This document shows positions 1 to 7,216 of a DNA stretch of 11,764 nucleotides, piece by piece. This DNA is from GCA-003244245 sp036279835 (GTDB lineage: Bacteria; Actinomycetota; Actinomycetes; Mycobacteriales; Pseudonocardiaceae), in contig DASUII010000235.1 in the NCBI GenBank assembly GCA_036279835.1, positions 1 to 11,764 on the forward strand, read 5' to 3'. Position 1 is the first letter of the stretch. Each line of letters begins with the position of its first letter. The position numbers were made by a program, and so were the translations under genes. The notes below the pieces were generated by a model, which saw nothing but the letters and a program-made list of their open reading frames with translations, was not told where the DNA came from and searched no databases.

Positions 1-21
1 AAGACTAGTTGCGCTATGTCA

Positions 22-36
22 CCCGGACGCGCCGGG
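22..36 (-). terminator. Weak hairpin after the DUF1345 stop codon
   Basis: Immediately after the TAA stop of the DUF1345 gene, the minus strand carries CCCGG, a 5-nt loop, then CCGGG, with one further G-T pair possible. No T-tract follows. A short GC stem at the end of an operon can act as a terminator in actinomycetes, but a 5-bp stem is easily found by chance in DNA this GC-rich. Confidence 0.25.
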
Positions 37-37
37 C

Positions 38-712
38 TTACTTGCTGCTGAGGCTGGCGACCAGGTTGATCGTCGTTGCCAGGATGCCTGTGCCAAACAA
101 ATAGGACAGCAGAGCGTGGCGCAGCGCGGTGCGCCGGATCATCCTGCTGCGCAGCGGGGTATCGGAGACCTGGAACGTCATGCCGATGGTGAAGGCGAGA
201 TAGGCGAAGTCGGTGTAGGTGGGCGGGTCGGGCTGGTTGAAGTCGATCCCGCCGTCGGCCCCAGCGTAGTAGAGCTGCGCGTAGCGCAGCGTGAAGACGG
301 TGTGCACAAGGCCCCAGGACAGCACGACCGAAACGAGCCCGAGCCCGACCCGGAGCAGTTCCTGAATGCCGTGTTGCTGTCCGGCTCGGACCAGCACGAA
401 CCCGACCGCGACCAGGCTGGCGACGGCCGCGCTGAGCAGCAGCAGATCAGTGACGGTGCGGTCGGGGTCGGTGATGGTGGCGCGTTGGGCGGTGTCACGC
501 GCGTCGCGGTTGCGGATCGAGGTCCACAACCACGTGATGTAGATCAGTGCGGCGAGGTCCCAGCCGACCAACAACCCCAGCGCCAGGGAGGTCGCCGTGC
601 TGGCTGGCACCGCCGCGGCCGCCCCGATCAGTATTGAGACGGCCACCTCGGCGCCGGCGGACATCCCGCGGCGGGCGGGCGGCGTGGCGGGACCACCGGG
701 TCGGGTGGTCAC
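38..712 (-). CDS. DUF1345 family integral membrane protein
   Basis: 224 residues from the GTG at 712. That start is chosen because it forms a GTGA overlap with the TGA of the preceding DUF2127 gene; the longer reading from 751 would overlap by 43 bases, and an ATG at 664 is the other option. Hydrophobic segments lie at about 22-40, 43-63, 90-109, 120-140, 168-181 and 200-221. The stretch around residues 155-185 (GGIDFNQPDPPTYTDFAY, then FTIGMTFQVSD) is the hallmark of DUF1345, a family of small membrane proteins with no established function. It is the last gene of the operon and lies behind another multi-pass membrane protein, so the two may act together at the membrane; that is inference. 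Family assignment is secure, role unknown. Confidence 0.85.
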   Translation of the reverse strand: MTTRPGGPATPPARRGMSAGAEVAVSILIGAAAAVPASTATSLALGLLVGWDLAALIYITWLWTSIRNRDARDTAQRATITDPDRTVTDLLLLSAAVASLVAVGFVLVRAGQQHGIQELLRVGLGLVSVVLSWGLVHTVFTLRYAQLYYAGADGGIDFNQPDPPTYTDFAYLAFTIGMTFQVSDTPLRSRMIRRTALRHALLSYLFGTGILATTINLVASLSSK

Positions 713-1572
713 ACTCGGGCCGGGGGCGAGGTGCGTTCCAGCGCTTGCCAACCGGTGTCATGGGCGCGTTCGGCGGCTTCGGCGCGACCGCCGCCGCGTA
801 GACCGAAGAGGCGTTTGGCGAACAGCAGGTAAGCGACCACGGCGAGGTTGATGACCAGAGTGATGATCTTGGTGATGGTGATCCGGCCGGTGAGCTCATA
901 GACCTCGGGGATCAACAGCAGCGTGGTCGCGATGAAGGTGAGGTACTCGGCCCACCGGTGCGCGAACCACAGGCCCACGGCTTCGATGCCCTCGAGCAGC
1001 GCGTAGCCGGCCAGCGCCAATCCCACGAATAACAGGGTGGAGGGCTTCGCGGCGAAGGCCCGTCGCAGTTCCTGCAGGATGCCCCCGCCGGCCTGGCCGT
1101 TCGGGCCGCCGACGCCGCCCTGCACTGCGTCCAGGACCCGGTAGAACGTGTGGCTCAGGGCCACTCGGTTGGCCGCGAAGAGGAACACCGCAAGCGCGAG
1201 GACGCCGAGCACGATGAAATGCACCAGCCGGTCCACGGCGATCAGCCGCAGCACGTAGCGATCCCGCAAGGGTCGTCCCCGCAGCGGCAGGTCGATCTCG
1301 GAGCGCTCGGGTAGGTGTTTGCGAGTCGGCGCCAGTGGGGGTGGCAGCGGAATCCACGCGTCACACCGCACGCAGCGATACCAGCGAAGCCCATCGCCGG
1401 GTTCGCGCACGAGTAGGTCGTCGACAGGTCGGATCGTGGCGACATCGGTGCCGAGGAGCTCATGGCCGCGTAGCCCGCAGCCGATGAGCTCGTAGTGAAA
1501 CTTCGGCCGCAGCCGCTTGCCGCGCTGCGTCCCCGGCGGAGCCGAGCCGCGCCCTGCCTGGTGCTCCTCCAT
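709..1572 (-). CDS. DUF2127 membrane protein with N-terminal Cys motif
   Basis: 287 residues from the ATG at 1572, ten bases after the stop of the phosphoesterase gene. Earlier in-frame ATGs at 1665 and 1596 overlap that gene and show no better ribosome binding site. The N-terminal ~100 residues are soluble and contain C32, H37 and a CxxC pair (C67, C70) in YRCVRCDAW, resembling a small zinc-ribbon. Four likely membrane segments follow at about 117-135, 180-203, 210-226 and 235-253, the layout of DUF2127 (predicted membrane proteins, COG3305-like). The C-terminal ~30 residues are charged and probably cytoplasmic. Function is unknown. It shares a GTGA overlap with the DUF1345 gene, so the two are probably translated together. 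Metal binding is inferred only from the Cys spacing. Confidence 0.8.
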   Translation of the reverse strand: MEEHQAGRGSAPPGTQRGKRLRPKFHYELIGCGLRGHELLGTDVATIRPVDDLLVREPGDGLRWYRCVRCDAWIPLPPPLAPTRKHLPERSEIDLPLRGRPLRDRYVLRLIAVDRLVHFIVLGVLALAVFLFAANRVALSHTFYRVLDAVQGGVGGPNGQAGGGILQELRRAFAAKPSTLLFVGLALAGYALLEGIEAVGLWFAHRWAEYLTFIATTLLLIPEVYELTGRITITKIITLVINLAVVAYLLFAKRLFGLRGGGRAEAAERAHDTGWQALERTSPPARV

Positions 1573-1582
1573 ACCGCCGAGC

Positions 1583-2884
1583 CTAGCGAGTGGCATATCC
1601 GATGCAGGCCGCGTAATCACGCAACGCGGGCCAGTCGTGCCCGCCGTGGATGTCGCCTGCGACATGGCCGGTGAACTGGCAGCCGCAGGCCTGGATGTCC
1701 GGCACGTCGTACCGGGCAGTGGTGAGGTCGGGCGCCGTCTCGAAGTCGAGAACCTCGGCGAGGTTGTTGGCGCCGGCGTCGCGCACGGTGAGCGGTTCGA
1801 GGCCGAATCGCCACTCGATCATCTTGAGGATGGAGGTGTGGTCGTAGATGCCATGCGCGACGGTCCGCCGACGTGCTAGCGGCGAGATGACCAGGCAGGG
1901 CACCCGGAATCCACGCAGCCCGGTACCGAGGTCGGGTCGCGGGTCGGGCGCGGTGGTCGGCGGCACATGGTCGAAAAACCCGCCCCATTCGTCATAGTTG
2001 ATGACCAGTACGGTGCGCTCCCAGTTCGGGCCGGAAACGACTGCATCGTAGACAGTGTTAAGAAAATGTTGGCCGACGCGGATGTCAGCCAACGGGTGAT
2101 CGTCACCGGAGGTGCCGACGGTGCCGTCGCCGAGAAACCGCGGGTCGACGAACGACACTGCGGGCAAGGCAGTCGGGGCCTTCGCGTCAAGGAGGAACTG
2201 GGCGAACGGCTGCGTGATGTCTCGGTATTTCGAGCCCCACAAGGCCGTGATCGGCGCGTCGCAGAAATAGTATTTCGCCGGGATGCCACGTTCGGCGAGC
2301 CGGTCCCAGATGGTGGGTACGGTGGTCGGCTCCATAAGGTTGGTGATCCGGTCGGTTTGCGCGGCGTGCTGGAACAGGCGGTTCGGAAAGGTCGGCCCCA
2401 TCACCGCCGCGAAGTACCGATCGCAGGTGGTCCAGTCGCGTGCGGCGCGGCTGAAGAAATCCAGATCTGTGGCGGTGTAGTAGCCGATCGCGAACTCGTC
2501 GTTGCGGCCCGAGCGCAGGAAACCGTCGCAGCCGCCACCGTTGTACTGGACGCGGCCGCCTCCGTATGAATGGTCCGGGTCAGGGTGACCACAGCCGGTG
2601 AAGGTATCCAGGTGATATGTCTCGTGGCGCTTACCGTGGTTATCGACGTAGCTCAGGCCATCCTGCTTGCCGTCTGCGCCGGGCAGCCACCCCAGGTAGT
2701 GGTCGAAGGAACGGTTCTCCATCATCACCACGACGATATGATCGATCCCGGGCCGTTCAGGCGGCGGCAGTGCGGCGGGGAATTTCGTTGCCGCGGCACA
2801 GCCTGCACCGACGGCGCTGAAGCCGAGCGTGCCCGCAACCGTGACAGCGGCGCCGGAGATGAACTGACGTCGACTCAGCTCCAC
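1583..2884 (-). CDS. Tat-exported phosphoesterase (phospholipase C / acid phosphatase family)
   Basis: 433 residues from the GTG at 2884, one base after the stop of the reductase gene. The frame stays open upstream to 3025, but that extra stretch overlaps the reductase and has low-complexity shadow composition. The N-terminus has a twin-arginine motif (SRRQFIS, residues 4-10), a hydrophobic h-region and Ala/Gly-rich end, so export by Tat is expected; C29 in VGAGC is a poor lipobox. The body matches the phosphoesterase family PF04185: IVVVMMENRSFDH near residues 50-62 (metal-binding Glu/Asn), MGPTFPNR with T165 in the position of the Thr/Ser nucleophile, NYDEWGGFFDH at 296-306 and YDHTS at 347-351. 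Members hydrolyse phosphate esters, including phospholipid headgroups; the substrate here cannot be told. A C-terminal tail after ~395 carries three Cys residues (C400, C402, C427). Confidence 0.9.
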   Translation of the reverse strand: MELSRRQFISGAAVTVAGTLGFSAVGAGCAAATKFPAALPPPERPGIDHIVVVMMENRSFDHYLGWLPGADGKQDGLSYVDNHGKRHETYHLDTFTGCGHPDPDHSYGGGRVQYNGGGCDGFLRSGRNDEFAIGYYTATDLDFFSRAARDWTTCDRYFAAVMGPTFPNRLFQHAAQTDRITNLMEPTTVPTIWDRLAERGIPAKYYFCDAPITALWGSKYRDITQPFAQFLLDAKAPTALPAVSFVDPRFLGDGTVGTSGDDHPLADIRVGQHFLNTVYDAVVSGPNWERTVLVINYDEWGGFFDHVPPTTAPDPRPDLGTGLRGFRVPCLVISPLARRRTVAHGIYDHTSILKMIEWRFGLEPLTVRDAGANNLAEVLDFETAPDLTTARYDVPDIQACGCQFTGHVAGDIHGGHDWPALRDYAACIGYATR

Positions 2885-2885
2885 G

Positions 2886-3857
2886 TCAGCTGAACCCGGC
2901 CACAGCGCGCGGTTGGTAACCCTTCTCCAGTGACTCGACCTCCGAGTCGTCGAGGTGCAGATCGACGGCGGCGACGGCGTCTTCCAGGTGGTGCACTTTG
3001 GTCGCCCCCACGATGGGCGCGTCAACCCCGGGTTTACCCAGTAGCCAGGCCAGCGCGACCCGGGCAGGCGCGATCCCCCGCTTGGCGGCCACCACGAGTA
3101 CCGCCTCGACGATGGACCGGCCCTCTTCGCCGTAGAGGGAGCGGCCGAACTCGTCGGTCTCTGAGCGTGCGGTCTGTTGCGACCAGGGCCGGGTCAGCCG
3201 GCCGCGCGCCAGTGGGCTCCACGGGATGGCCCCGACGCCCTGGTCGACGCATAACGGGAGCATCTCGCGCTCCTCCTCCCGGTACAGCAGGTTGTAGTGG
3301 TTCTGCATGCTCACAAAGCGGGTCCAGCCGTTGGATTCGGCGAGGCACAGGGCCTGGGCGAACTGCCAGGAGTACATCGACGACGCGCCAATGTAGCGAG
3401 CCTTGCCGGCCTTGACGACGTCATGGAGGGCTTCGAGCGTCTCCTCGATCGGCGTGTCGTAGTCCCATCGGTGGATCTGGTAGAGGTCAACGTAGTCGGT
3501 GCCGAGGCGGGACAGGCTGTTGTCGATCTCGGCGAGAATGGCCTTGCGGGACAGGCCCTGGCCGTTGGGCCCAGGACGCATCCGCCCGTGGACCTTGGTG
3601 GCGATGACGACCTCTTCTCGGGAGACCATCGACAACAATGTCTGGCCGGTGATCTCCTCGCTGCTCCCTGCCGAATAGACGTTGGCCGTGTCGAAGAAGT
3701 TGATCCCGGCGTCCAGCGCTTGGCGGAAGAACGGCTCGGCCGCCTCCTTACCGAGGGACCAGGGATGGCCGCCACGACCGGGCTCGCCGTAGCTCATGCA
3801 CCCGAGGCAGATGCGCGAGACCTGCAGGCCGGTGGTGCCGAGACAGACGTAGTCCAT
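2886..3857 (-). CDS. Aldo/keto reductase
   Basis: 323 residues forming a complete NADPH-dependent aldo/keto reductase TIM barrel. The catalytic tetrad is visible: D56 and Y61 in NFFDTANVYSAG, K88 in VVIATKVHG and H129 in VDLYQIHRWD. The C-terminal cofactor region includes the usual ALAWLLGKPGVDAPIVGATK stretch near 267-286. Length and motifs fit the YajO/Tas-like or AKR9/AKR11-type enzymes that reduce aldehydes and ketones; the substrate is unknown. The start is well supported: GAGGTGA lies 5-6 bases before the ATG. The gene follows the S9 peptidase after a 30-base gap and precedes the phosphoesterase by one base, so it is an internal operon gene. Cytoplasmic. Confidence 0.93.
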   Translation of the reverse strand: MDYVCLGTTGLQVSRICLGCMSYGEPGRGGHPWSLGKEAAEPFFRQALDAGINFFDTANVYSAGSSEEITGQTLLSMVSREEVVIATKVHGRMRPGPNGQGLSRKAILAEIDNSLSRLGTDYVDLYQIHRWDYDTPIEETLEALHDVVKAGKARYIGASSMYSWQFAQALCLAESNGWTRFVSMQNHYNLLYREEEREMLPLCVDQGVGAIPWSPLARGRLTRPWSQQTARSETDEFGRSLYGEEGRSIVEAVLVVAAKRGIAPARVALAWLLGKPGVDAPIVGATKVHHLEDAVAAVDLHLDDSEVESLEKGYQPRAVAGFS

Positions 3858-3860
3858 GGA

Positions 3861-3867
3861 TCACCTC
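3861..3867 (-). promoter_or_regulatory. Ribosome binding site of the aldo/keto reductase
   Basis: GAGGTGA on the minus strand, six bases before the ATG at 3857. It fixes the reductase start and shows that this operon gene initiates independently of the gene before it. Confidence 0.7.
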
Positions 3868-3887
3868 TACCACAGGCAGCCTGAGTT

Positions 3888-5708
3888 TCAGTGGCCCAGT
3901 GCTGCGCGATAGTGCGCTAGCTCGGCGTACATCGCGTGTTGGATGTTCTTGGGTCGGCTCAGTCCGTGACCTTCATCTGGGTACACCACGAGCGAGCCCT
4001 GTTCACCGAGCGTCGCGACAAACTCCCGGACTTGGTTAAGTGGCGTGACCGTGTCCAGATCACCGTGAAAGGCGAGGATCGGGCAGCGGGCCATTATGCC
4101 GGGTCGGAGCAGGGACCGATCGCTCCACGTGCCGGTTGGTCCCACGAGAAGGTCGGCATGATGCGATTGGAACTTCGGTGCGGCGCTACGCCATGCGGCG
4201 GGATCAACGATGGCGCACCGCACAGTGGCCGCCCGGAACTTCGTGGTGTTCGTCGCGGCCCGTAATGCGGTGTAGCCGGCTGCGCTCGTACCGCTGATAA
4301 TGACGCGGGTCAGATCAAGAGTTCCGTCTTGGCCGAGCGCCTGGACGGCATCGACGCAGTCGGACACGTCCAATACACCCCAGTGGCCGCGTAGCGCATT
4401 GCGGTACGCGCGACCGTAGCCGGTGCTGCCCCGGTAGTCCACGTCGAGCACCGCGAACCCTTGGCCGACGAAGAACTGCACCCATGGGTCCAGCCGCAAC
4501 GGAGCGTTGGCGGTCGGCCCTGGGTGCGCCCGGACTATCACGGGCACCGGCGCGGGGCGTTTGTCCGGCCGGGGACGGTACAACGTCGCATACACCCGGT
4601 CGCCATCCCGAGCGCGGATATGGACAACCTCGGGGTTCGGCACCTGCGATCCGGGCGTGACTTCCGCTGTCGCTGTCAACTCGCAGGACTCGCCACTGTC
4701 GATATCAGCCACGATGACTGTGGGCATCCGATCCGGAGACGACCCGATCATCGTCACCCCGCTGGAGTGCGCGGCCAAATAAGGCTTTATCGAGGTATAG
4801 GGCAGCTCGACGGCACGCACCTCGGCGCAGCGACGATCCCAGATAAGGAGTCGGGTGGCTCCGCCCTGTTGCGCGAGCACAGCGATCCGGTCGTTATCCA
4901 GGAACGCGTAGGTGGAGTACCCGAACTCCCACTGCGCCGTTCCGAGATCTGCCGACTCAAGATGAACCAGCGAGACGATGTCATTGTTCGGCCGGCAGGC
5001 GTACAGATCCCACCAACCGGTGCGATCAGACACGAAATGCAGGACACCCTCGGGACTCCATTCCGGCTGGAATACCGATTCCTCCGCGTCGCCGGCAATA
5101 TGTCGAGTGGCGCCGAGGGTCCCGTTCTTGCGAATCTCGGCTACCCACAGCCACGTGCCGTCCCACGGCATCAGCGGGTGCCGCCATGTTGTCCAGGCCA
5201 GCGCACGCCCGTCGGGGCTTGGCCGCGGGAACGAGTAGAAGTCCCAGCCTTGGGCTACCGCCCAAGGAGCAGCCGATCCGTCGGCTGGGAGCATCACCAG
5301 CTCGTTGGTCACCGCGGCGTTGCGATGACGCTCCCGCACGGCGACGAGAAGCTCAGGTGCACAAAGGCGGAGGTCTGCGTAACGGTGCTGGCCATGGGAG
5401 GGCGCCGCAGTGACCGCGCGCAACCCGGCCTGGGTGGCCCGCCAGATTTGCTGGTCATCAGCGCGGACGAACCAGACGGCATCCTCGGTGGCCAGGTAGG
5501 CGCCGCCACCGTACTCGTGGACGTAGGACGCTACCGCCACGCCGGACGGCAGGACATCCTCTCCGCCGACCGACCCGCGTGACCGGACCAGAACGTCACC
5601 ACTGGGCCGTCCCTCGATCCAGTACACGTACTCCCCGACGGCCTGCACGGCATCAACCGAGACAACGCCCGGCCCGACAGCAGGTCCGATCACGGCAGGT
5701 CCGATCAC
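3888..5708 (-). CDS. S9 family prolyl-oligopeptidase-type serine peptidase
   Basis: 606 residues. The N-terminal ~350 residues form the expected beta-propeller, with repeated WSPEG/SPDG-type blades such as PRPSPDGRALAWTTW near 161-175 and FQPEWSPEGVLHFVSDRT near 213-230. The C-terminal alpha/beta-hydrolase carries the catalytic triad: S475 in ISGTSAAGY, D552 in FHGDLDTVTP and H581 in PDEGHG, with the oxyanion-region RGSTGYGRAY at 426-435. This is the S9C-like (acylaminoacyl/dipeptidyl peptidase) branch. No signal peptide is seen, so it is probably cytoplasmic and cleaves short peptides. The GTG start at 5708 overlaps the preceding stop as GTGA. The first ten codons encode a duplicated VIGPA unit, so a second GTG at 5693 is also available. 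Prolyl-oligopeptidase relatives serve as leader peptidases in some RiPP pathways, and a possible RiPP cluster lies divergently nearby; that link is inference. Confidence 0.92.
   Translation of the reverse strand: MIGPAVIGPAVGPGVVSVDAVQAVGEYVYWIEGRPSGDVLVRSRGSVGGEDVLPSGVAVASYVHEYGGGAYLATEDAVWFVRADDQQIWRATQAGLRAVTAAPSHGQHRYADLRLCAPELLVAVRERHRNAAVTNELVMLPADGSAAPWAVAQGWDFYSFPRPSPDGRALAWTTWRHPLMPWDGTWLWVAEIRKNGTLGATRHIAGDAEESVFQPEWSPEGVLHFVSDRTGWWDLYACRPNNDIVSLVHLESADLGTAQWEFGYSTYAFLDNDRIAVLAQQGGATRLLIWDRRCAEVRAVELPYTSIKPYLAAHSSGVTMIGSSPDRMPTVIVADIDSGESCELTATAEVTPGSQVPNPEVVHIRARDGDRVYATLYRPRPDKRPAPVPVIVRAHPGPTANAPLRLDPWVQFFVGQGFAVLDVDYRGSTGYGRAYRNALRGHWGVLDVSDCVDAVQALGQDGTLDLTRVIISGTSAAGYTALRAATNTTKFRAATVRCAIVDPAAWRSAAPKFQSHHADLLVGPTGTWSDRSLLRPGIMARCPILAFHGDLDTVTPLNQVREFVATLGEQGSLVVYPDEGHGLSRPKNIQHAMYAELAHYRAALGH
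5680..5708. repeat. Tandem 15-nt duplication at the S9 peptidase start
   Basis: A 14-base unit (GCAGGTCCGATCAC on the plus strand) occurs at 5680-5693 and again at 5695-5708, a period of 15 bases. Read on the minus strand it duplicates the GTG start region, giving MIGPA-VIGPA at the protein N-terminus. It does not change the frame and leaves two equivalent GTG codons. Confidence 0.8.
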
Positions 5709-6550
5709 ACTGGTACGGTCCCCAAGGCCCGCGCCTGCTCATCGATGGCCGCAGCGGCGCTGACGTAGCCCCTGGCCTGGAACGTCCCTCGCAACTCCCG
5801 GACCCGGTGTAGGCCCGCAACCGAACCCCGAGCAGCGAAGGTCGTGAGGGCGGCCAGCGTCAACCGTTGTGCCTCGTCCAGTTCCCCTGACGCCAACCGT
5901 GCGGCCGCGAGTCCAACCTGGATCTCTGCGCCGCGGCGCTCGCAAGACGGCGGCAACAACCGCAACGCGGCGGTGAACGCAGCAGCCGCGCTCTCCGGCC
6001 GCTCTACTGTGATCAGGCAGGTGCCCGCGTGTGCCGCGAGGCTGCCCTCGTCGAAGTCGTACATCCACTCGTCTGTCCGGTTGCCCTGACCTGCCAGCAG
6101 CGACCGCGCGGCCTCCAGTGCAGCTAATGCCTCGCGACTGCGGCCGACTCGCGCTAGGGCGCCCGCAGTTAGCACTGTCAACCACGACCGAGTGGAGTCA
6201 GCGGCGGTCCGCTGGGCCGTCTGGCGCGCCTGGTCGAACAACCCTAGCGCCGACTCCGGACGGCCCTGTACCCGCGCGACAAGACCCTGATAGCCCAGGA
6301 TGTAGGACCGTAGAGCAGTGTCGGACGATTCGGTTACGGCCAGGACCGCCTGCCGATAGCAGTGATTCATCGTGGACAGGTCACCCAGGTCGTACCACAG
6401 CCATGCTGCGAAACCTGCCGCCTCCGCAGCCGCTGAGGCGACCCGGCGCCGCAGCGCGTCTGGCGCCGCACTATCCAACAGTGCCACCAGCAGCCCGGCC
6501 TGTGCCTGGACGTGCACGATCATCTCGGCCGAGGACAGCTCGTGATACAT
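5705..6550 (-). CDS. TPR-like C-terminal half of a split HTH regulator
   Basis: 281 residues, almost entirely alanine- and leucine-rich helices with a TPR-like periodicity (for example YILGYQGLVARVQGRPESAL and LTAGALARVGRSREALAALE). It has no DNA-binding domain. The opening residues MYHELSSAEM match the linker that follows the helix-turn-helix half in actinobacterial HTH-TPR regulators, where a tyrosine-His/Gln-Leu-Pro/Ser stretch leads into the sensory helical domain. The preceding ORF, in the other frame, ends exactly at this point. The ATG at 6550 has no convincing ribosome binding site and overlaps that ORF by 31 bases. It could still be made as a separate protein by coupled re-initiation. 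Its stop overlaps the S9 peptidase start as GTGA. No further frame disruption is seen, so the half itself is intact. Confidence 0.75.
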   Translation of the reverse strand: MYHELSSAEMIVHVQAQAGLLVALLDSAAPDALRRRVASAAAEAAGFAAWLWYDLGDLSTMNHCYRQAVLAVTESSDTALRSYILGYQGLVARVQGRPESALGLFDQARQTAQRTAADSTRSWLTVLTAGALARVGRSREALAALEAARSLLAGQGNRTDEWMYDFDEGSLAAHAGTCLITVERPESAAAAFTAALRLLPPSCERRGAEIQVGLAAARLASGELDEAQRLTLAALTTFAARGSVAGLHRVRELRGTFQARGYVSAAAAIDEQARALGTVPV

Positions 6551-7053
6551 CCGCCGCTGGCCAGGCCAGTGATGAGCTCAAGGTCATCAACAACCGCACG
6601 GTTGAGCCGCGAGGGCCGACGTGCTGCATCAGCCAGCCGTGCCCAATCAAGGTCGTCCCGGTCGCACACCTGCCGAGCCCTCGCCCCAACAAGATCGGTC
6701 GGCTGACGTGCACGCCTGGCCGCCTCATGCTGATGCCGCACCCGTGCCTGCTCCCGAATCACCGCCGGTAAAATCGACACCAAACGACCATTCGCCAACA
6801 CCGCAGCATCGCACGCTGCAACCACGACTTCCGAAGGCACCGCAGTACCTAGCTCTATCGCGCCCAGGTGCTGTCTGGAGTACCCCACCAGTCGACCAAG
6901 CTGACCTAATGTCAGTCCGCGATCGATCCGCAACCGCCGCAGCTCAGTGCCCAGCGCCGCAGCCGCCGAGCTTCCTGGATCGATGATCTTCGGTGGACGC
7001 CCAGGCCGCCTCTTTCCGCCTCCTGGCGACCAAACGCCACTCAGCTCGTCCAC
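6520..7053 (-). CDS. XRE-type helix-turn-helix half of a split regulator
   Basis: 177 residues from a GTG at 7053. Residues ~35-85 form an XRE/Cro-C1 helix-turn-helix (LTLGQLGRLVGYSRQHLGAIE), ending in the typical IELGTAVPS turn. A basic RRPGRPPK stretch at 15-22 resembles an AT-hook core. After ~100 the sequence is an Arg-rich helical linker ending VVDDLELITGLA, which in relatives continues without a break into the YHEL... helical domain. Here the frame instead runs into an unrelated tail, GGCITSCPRPR, and stops. The missing continuation is found intact in the -1 frame (5705-6550). The gene is divergent from the methyltransferase cluster and first in its own operon, so it is likely to bind the intergenic region. 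The break may be real or an assembly error. Confidence 0.8.
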   Translation of the reverse strand: MDELSGVWSPGGGKRRPGRPPKIIDPGSSAAAALGTELRRLRIDRGLTLGQLGRLVGYSRQHLGAIELGTAVPSEVVVAACDAAVLANGRLVSILPAVIREQARVRHQHEAARRARQPTDLVGARARQVCDRDDLDWARLADAARRPSRLNRAVVDDLELITGLASGGCITSCPRPR

Positions 7054-7081
7054 CCGCGGCGACCCCCTGACCCGTGCGCGA

Positions 7082-7105
7082 ATTTGCTGATTGTTGTGAG
7101 CAAAT
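7082..7105. promoter_or_regulatory. Inverted repeat, candidate operator
   Basis: Perfect 7-bp arms, ATTTGCT at 7082-7088 and AGCAAAT at 7099-7105, with a 10-base spacer. The arm centres are 17 bases apart, on one face of the helix for a dimer within about 1.5 turns. It sits in the AT-rich part of the divergent region, about 30 bases upstream of the helix-turn-helix gene start. That is where an autoregulating XRE-type protein could bind. Binding itself is inference. Confidence 0.4.
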
Positions 7106-7200
7106 CCTCCCTTGATGTCTTCTTACACCTATCCAGCCCACGGCGATCGTCCAGCAACAGGGGGACCAGCGCCAGACCTGCTGATTGGCCGTCCACCGTG

Positions 7201-7209
7201 AAGGAGGTG
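7201..7209 (+). promoter_or_regulatory. Near-perfect ribosome binding site for the 7217 gene
   Basis: AAGGAGGTG, an almost full complement of the 16S 3' end, seven bases before the ATG at 7217. It settles the start of the first plus-strand gene and suggests strong translation. Confidence 0.85.
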
Positions 7210-7216
7210 CCCTGGC

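Larger units (their letters stand above)
7054..7216. promoter_or_regulatory. Divergent promoter region between regulator and RiPP-like cluster
   Basis: 163 bases without a gene, noticeably more AT-rich at 7080-7135 than its surroundings. It must hold the promoters for the leftward operon and the rightward cluster. TTGCTG, TTGTTG and TTGATG hexamers occur between 7084 and 7117, but none is followed at 16-19 bases by a good TANNNT box, so no promoter is called firmly. The regulator gene next to it and the inverted repeat at 7082-7105 suggest local control. Confidence 0.5.

Noticed and set aside
116..637. Open frame opposite the DUF1345 gene, and similar ones at 1967-2569 and 3297-3884
   Set aside because: All lie antisense to well-supported genes and show no domain, ribosome binding site or coherent composition.
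2885..3025. 47-residue N-terminal extension of the phosphoesterase
   Set aside because: It overlaps the reductase coding end and would bury the twin-arginine signal. The GTG at 2884 places the signal at the N-terminus.
4461..5582. A 373-codon open frame opposite the S9 peptidase
   Set aside because: Shadow frame of a high-GC gene. Its composition is Arg/Pro/Gly-rich with no recognisable domain, while the minus strand has a complete catalytic triad.
6520..6550. Programmed -1 frameshift joining the two regulator halves
   Set aside because: The overlap lacks an X XXY YYZ slippery heptamer and I see no clear downstream stem. A simple base deletion or sequencing error explains it better.
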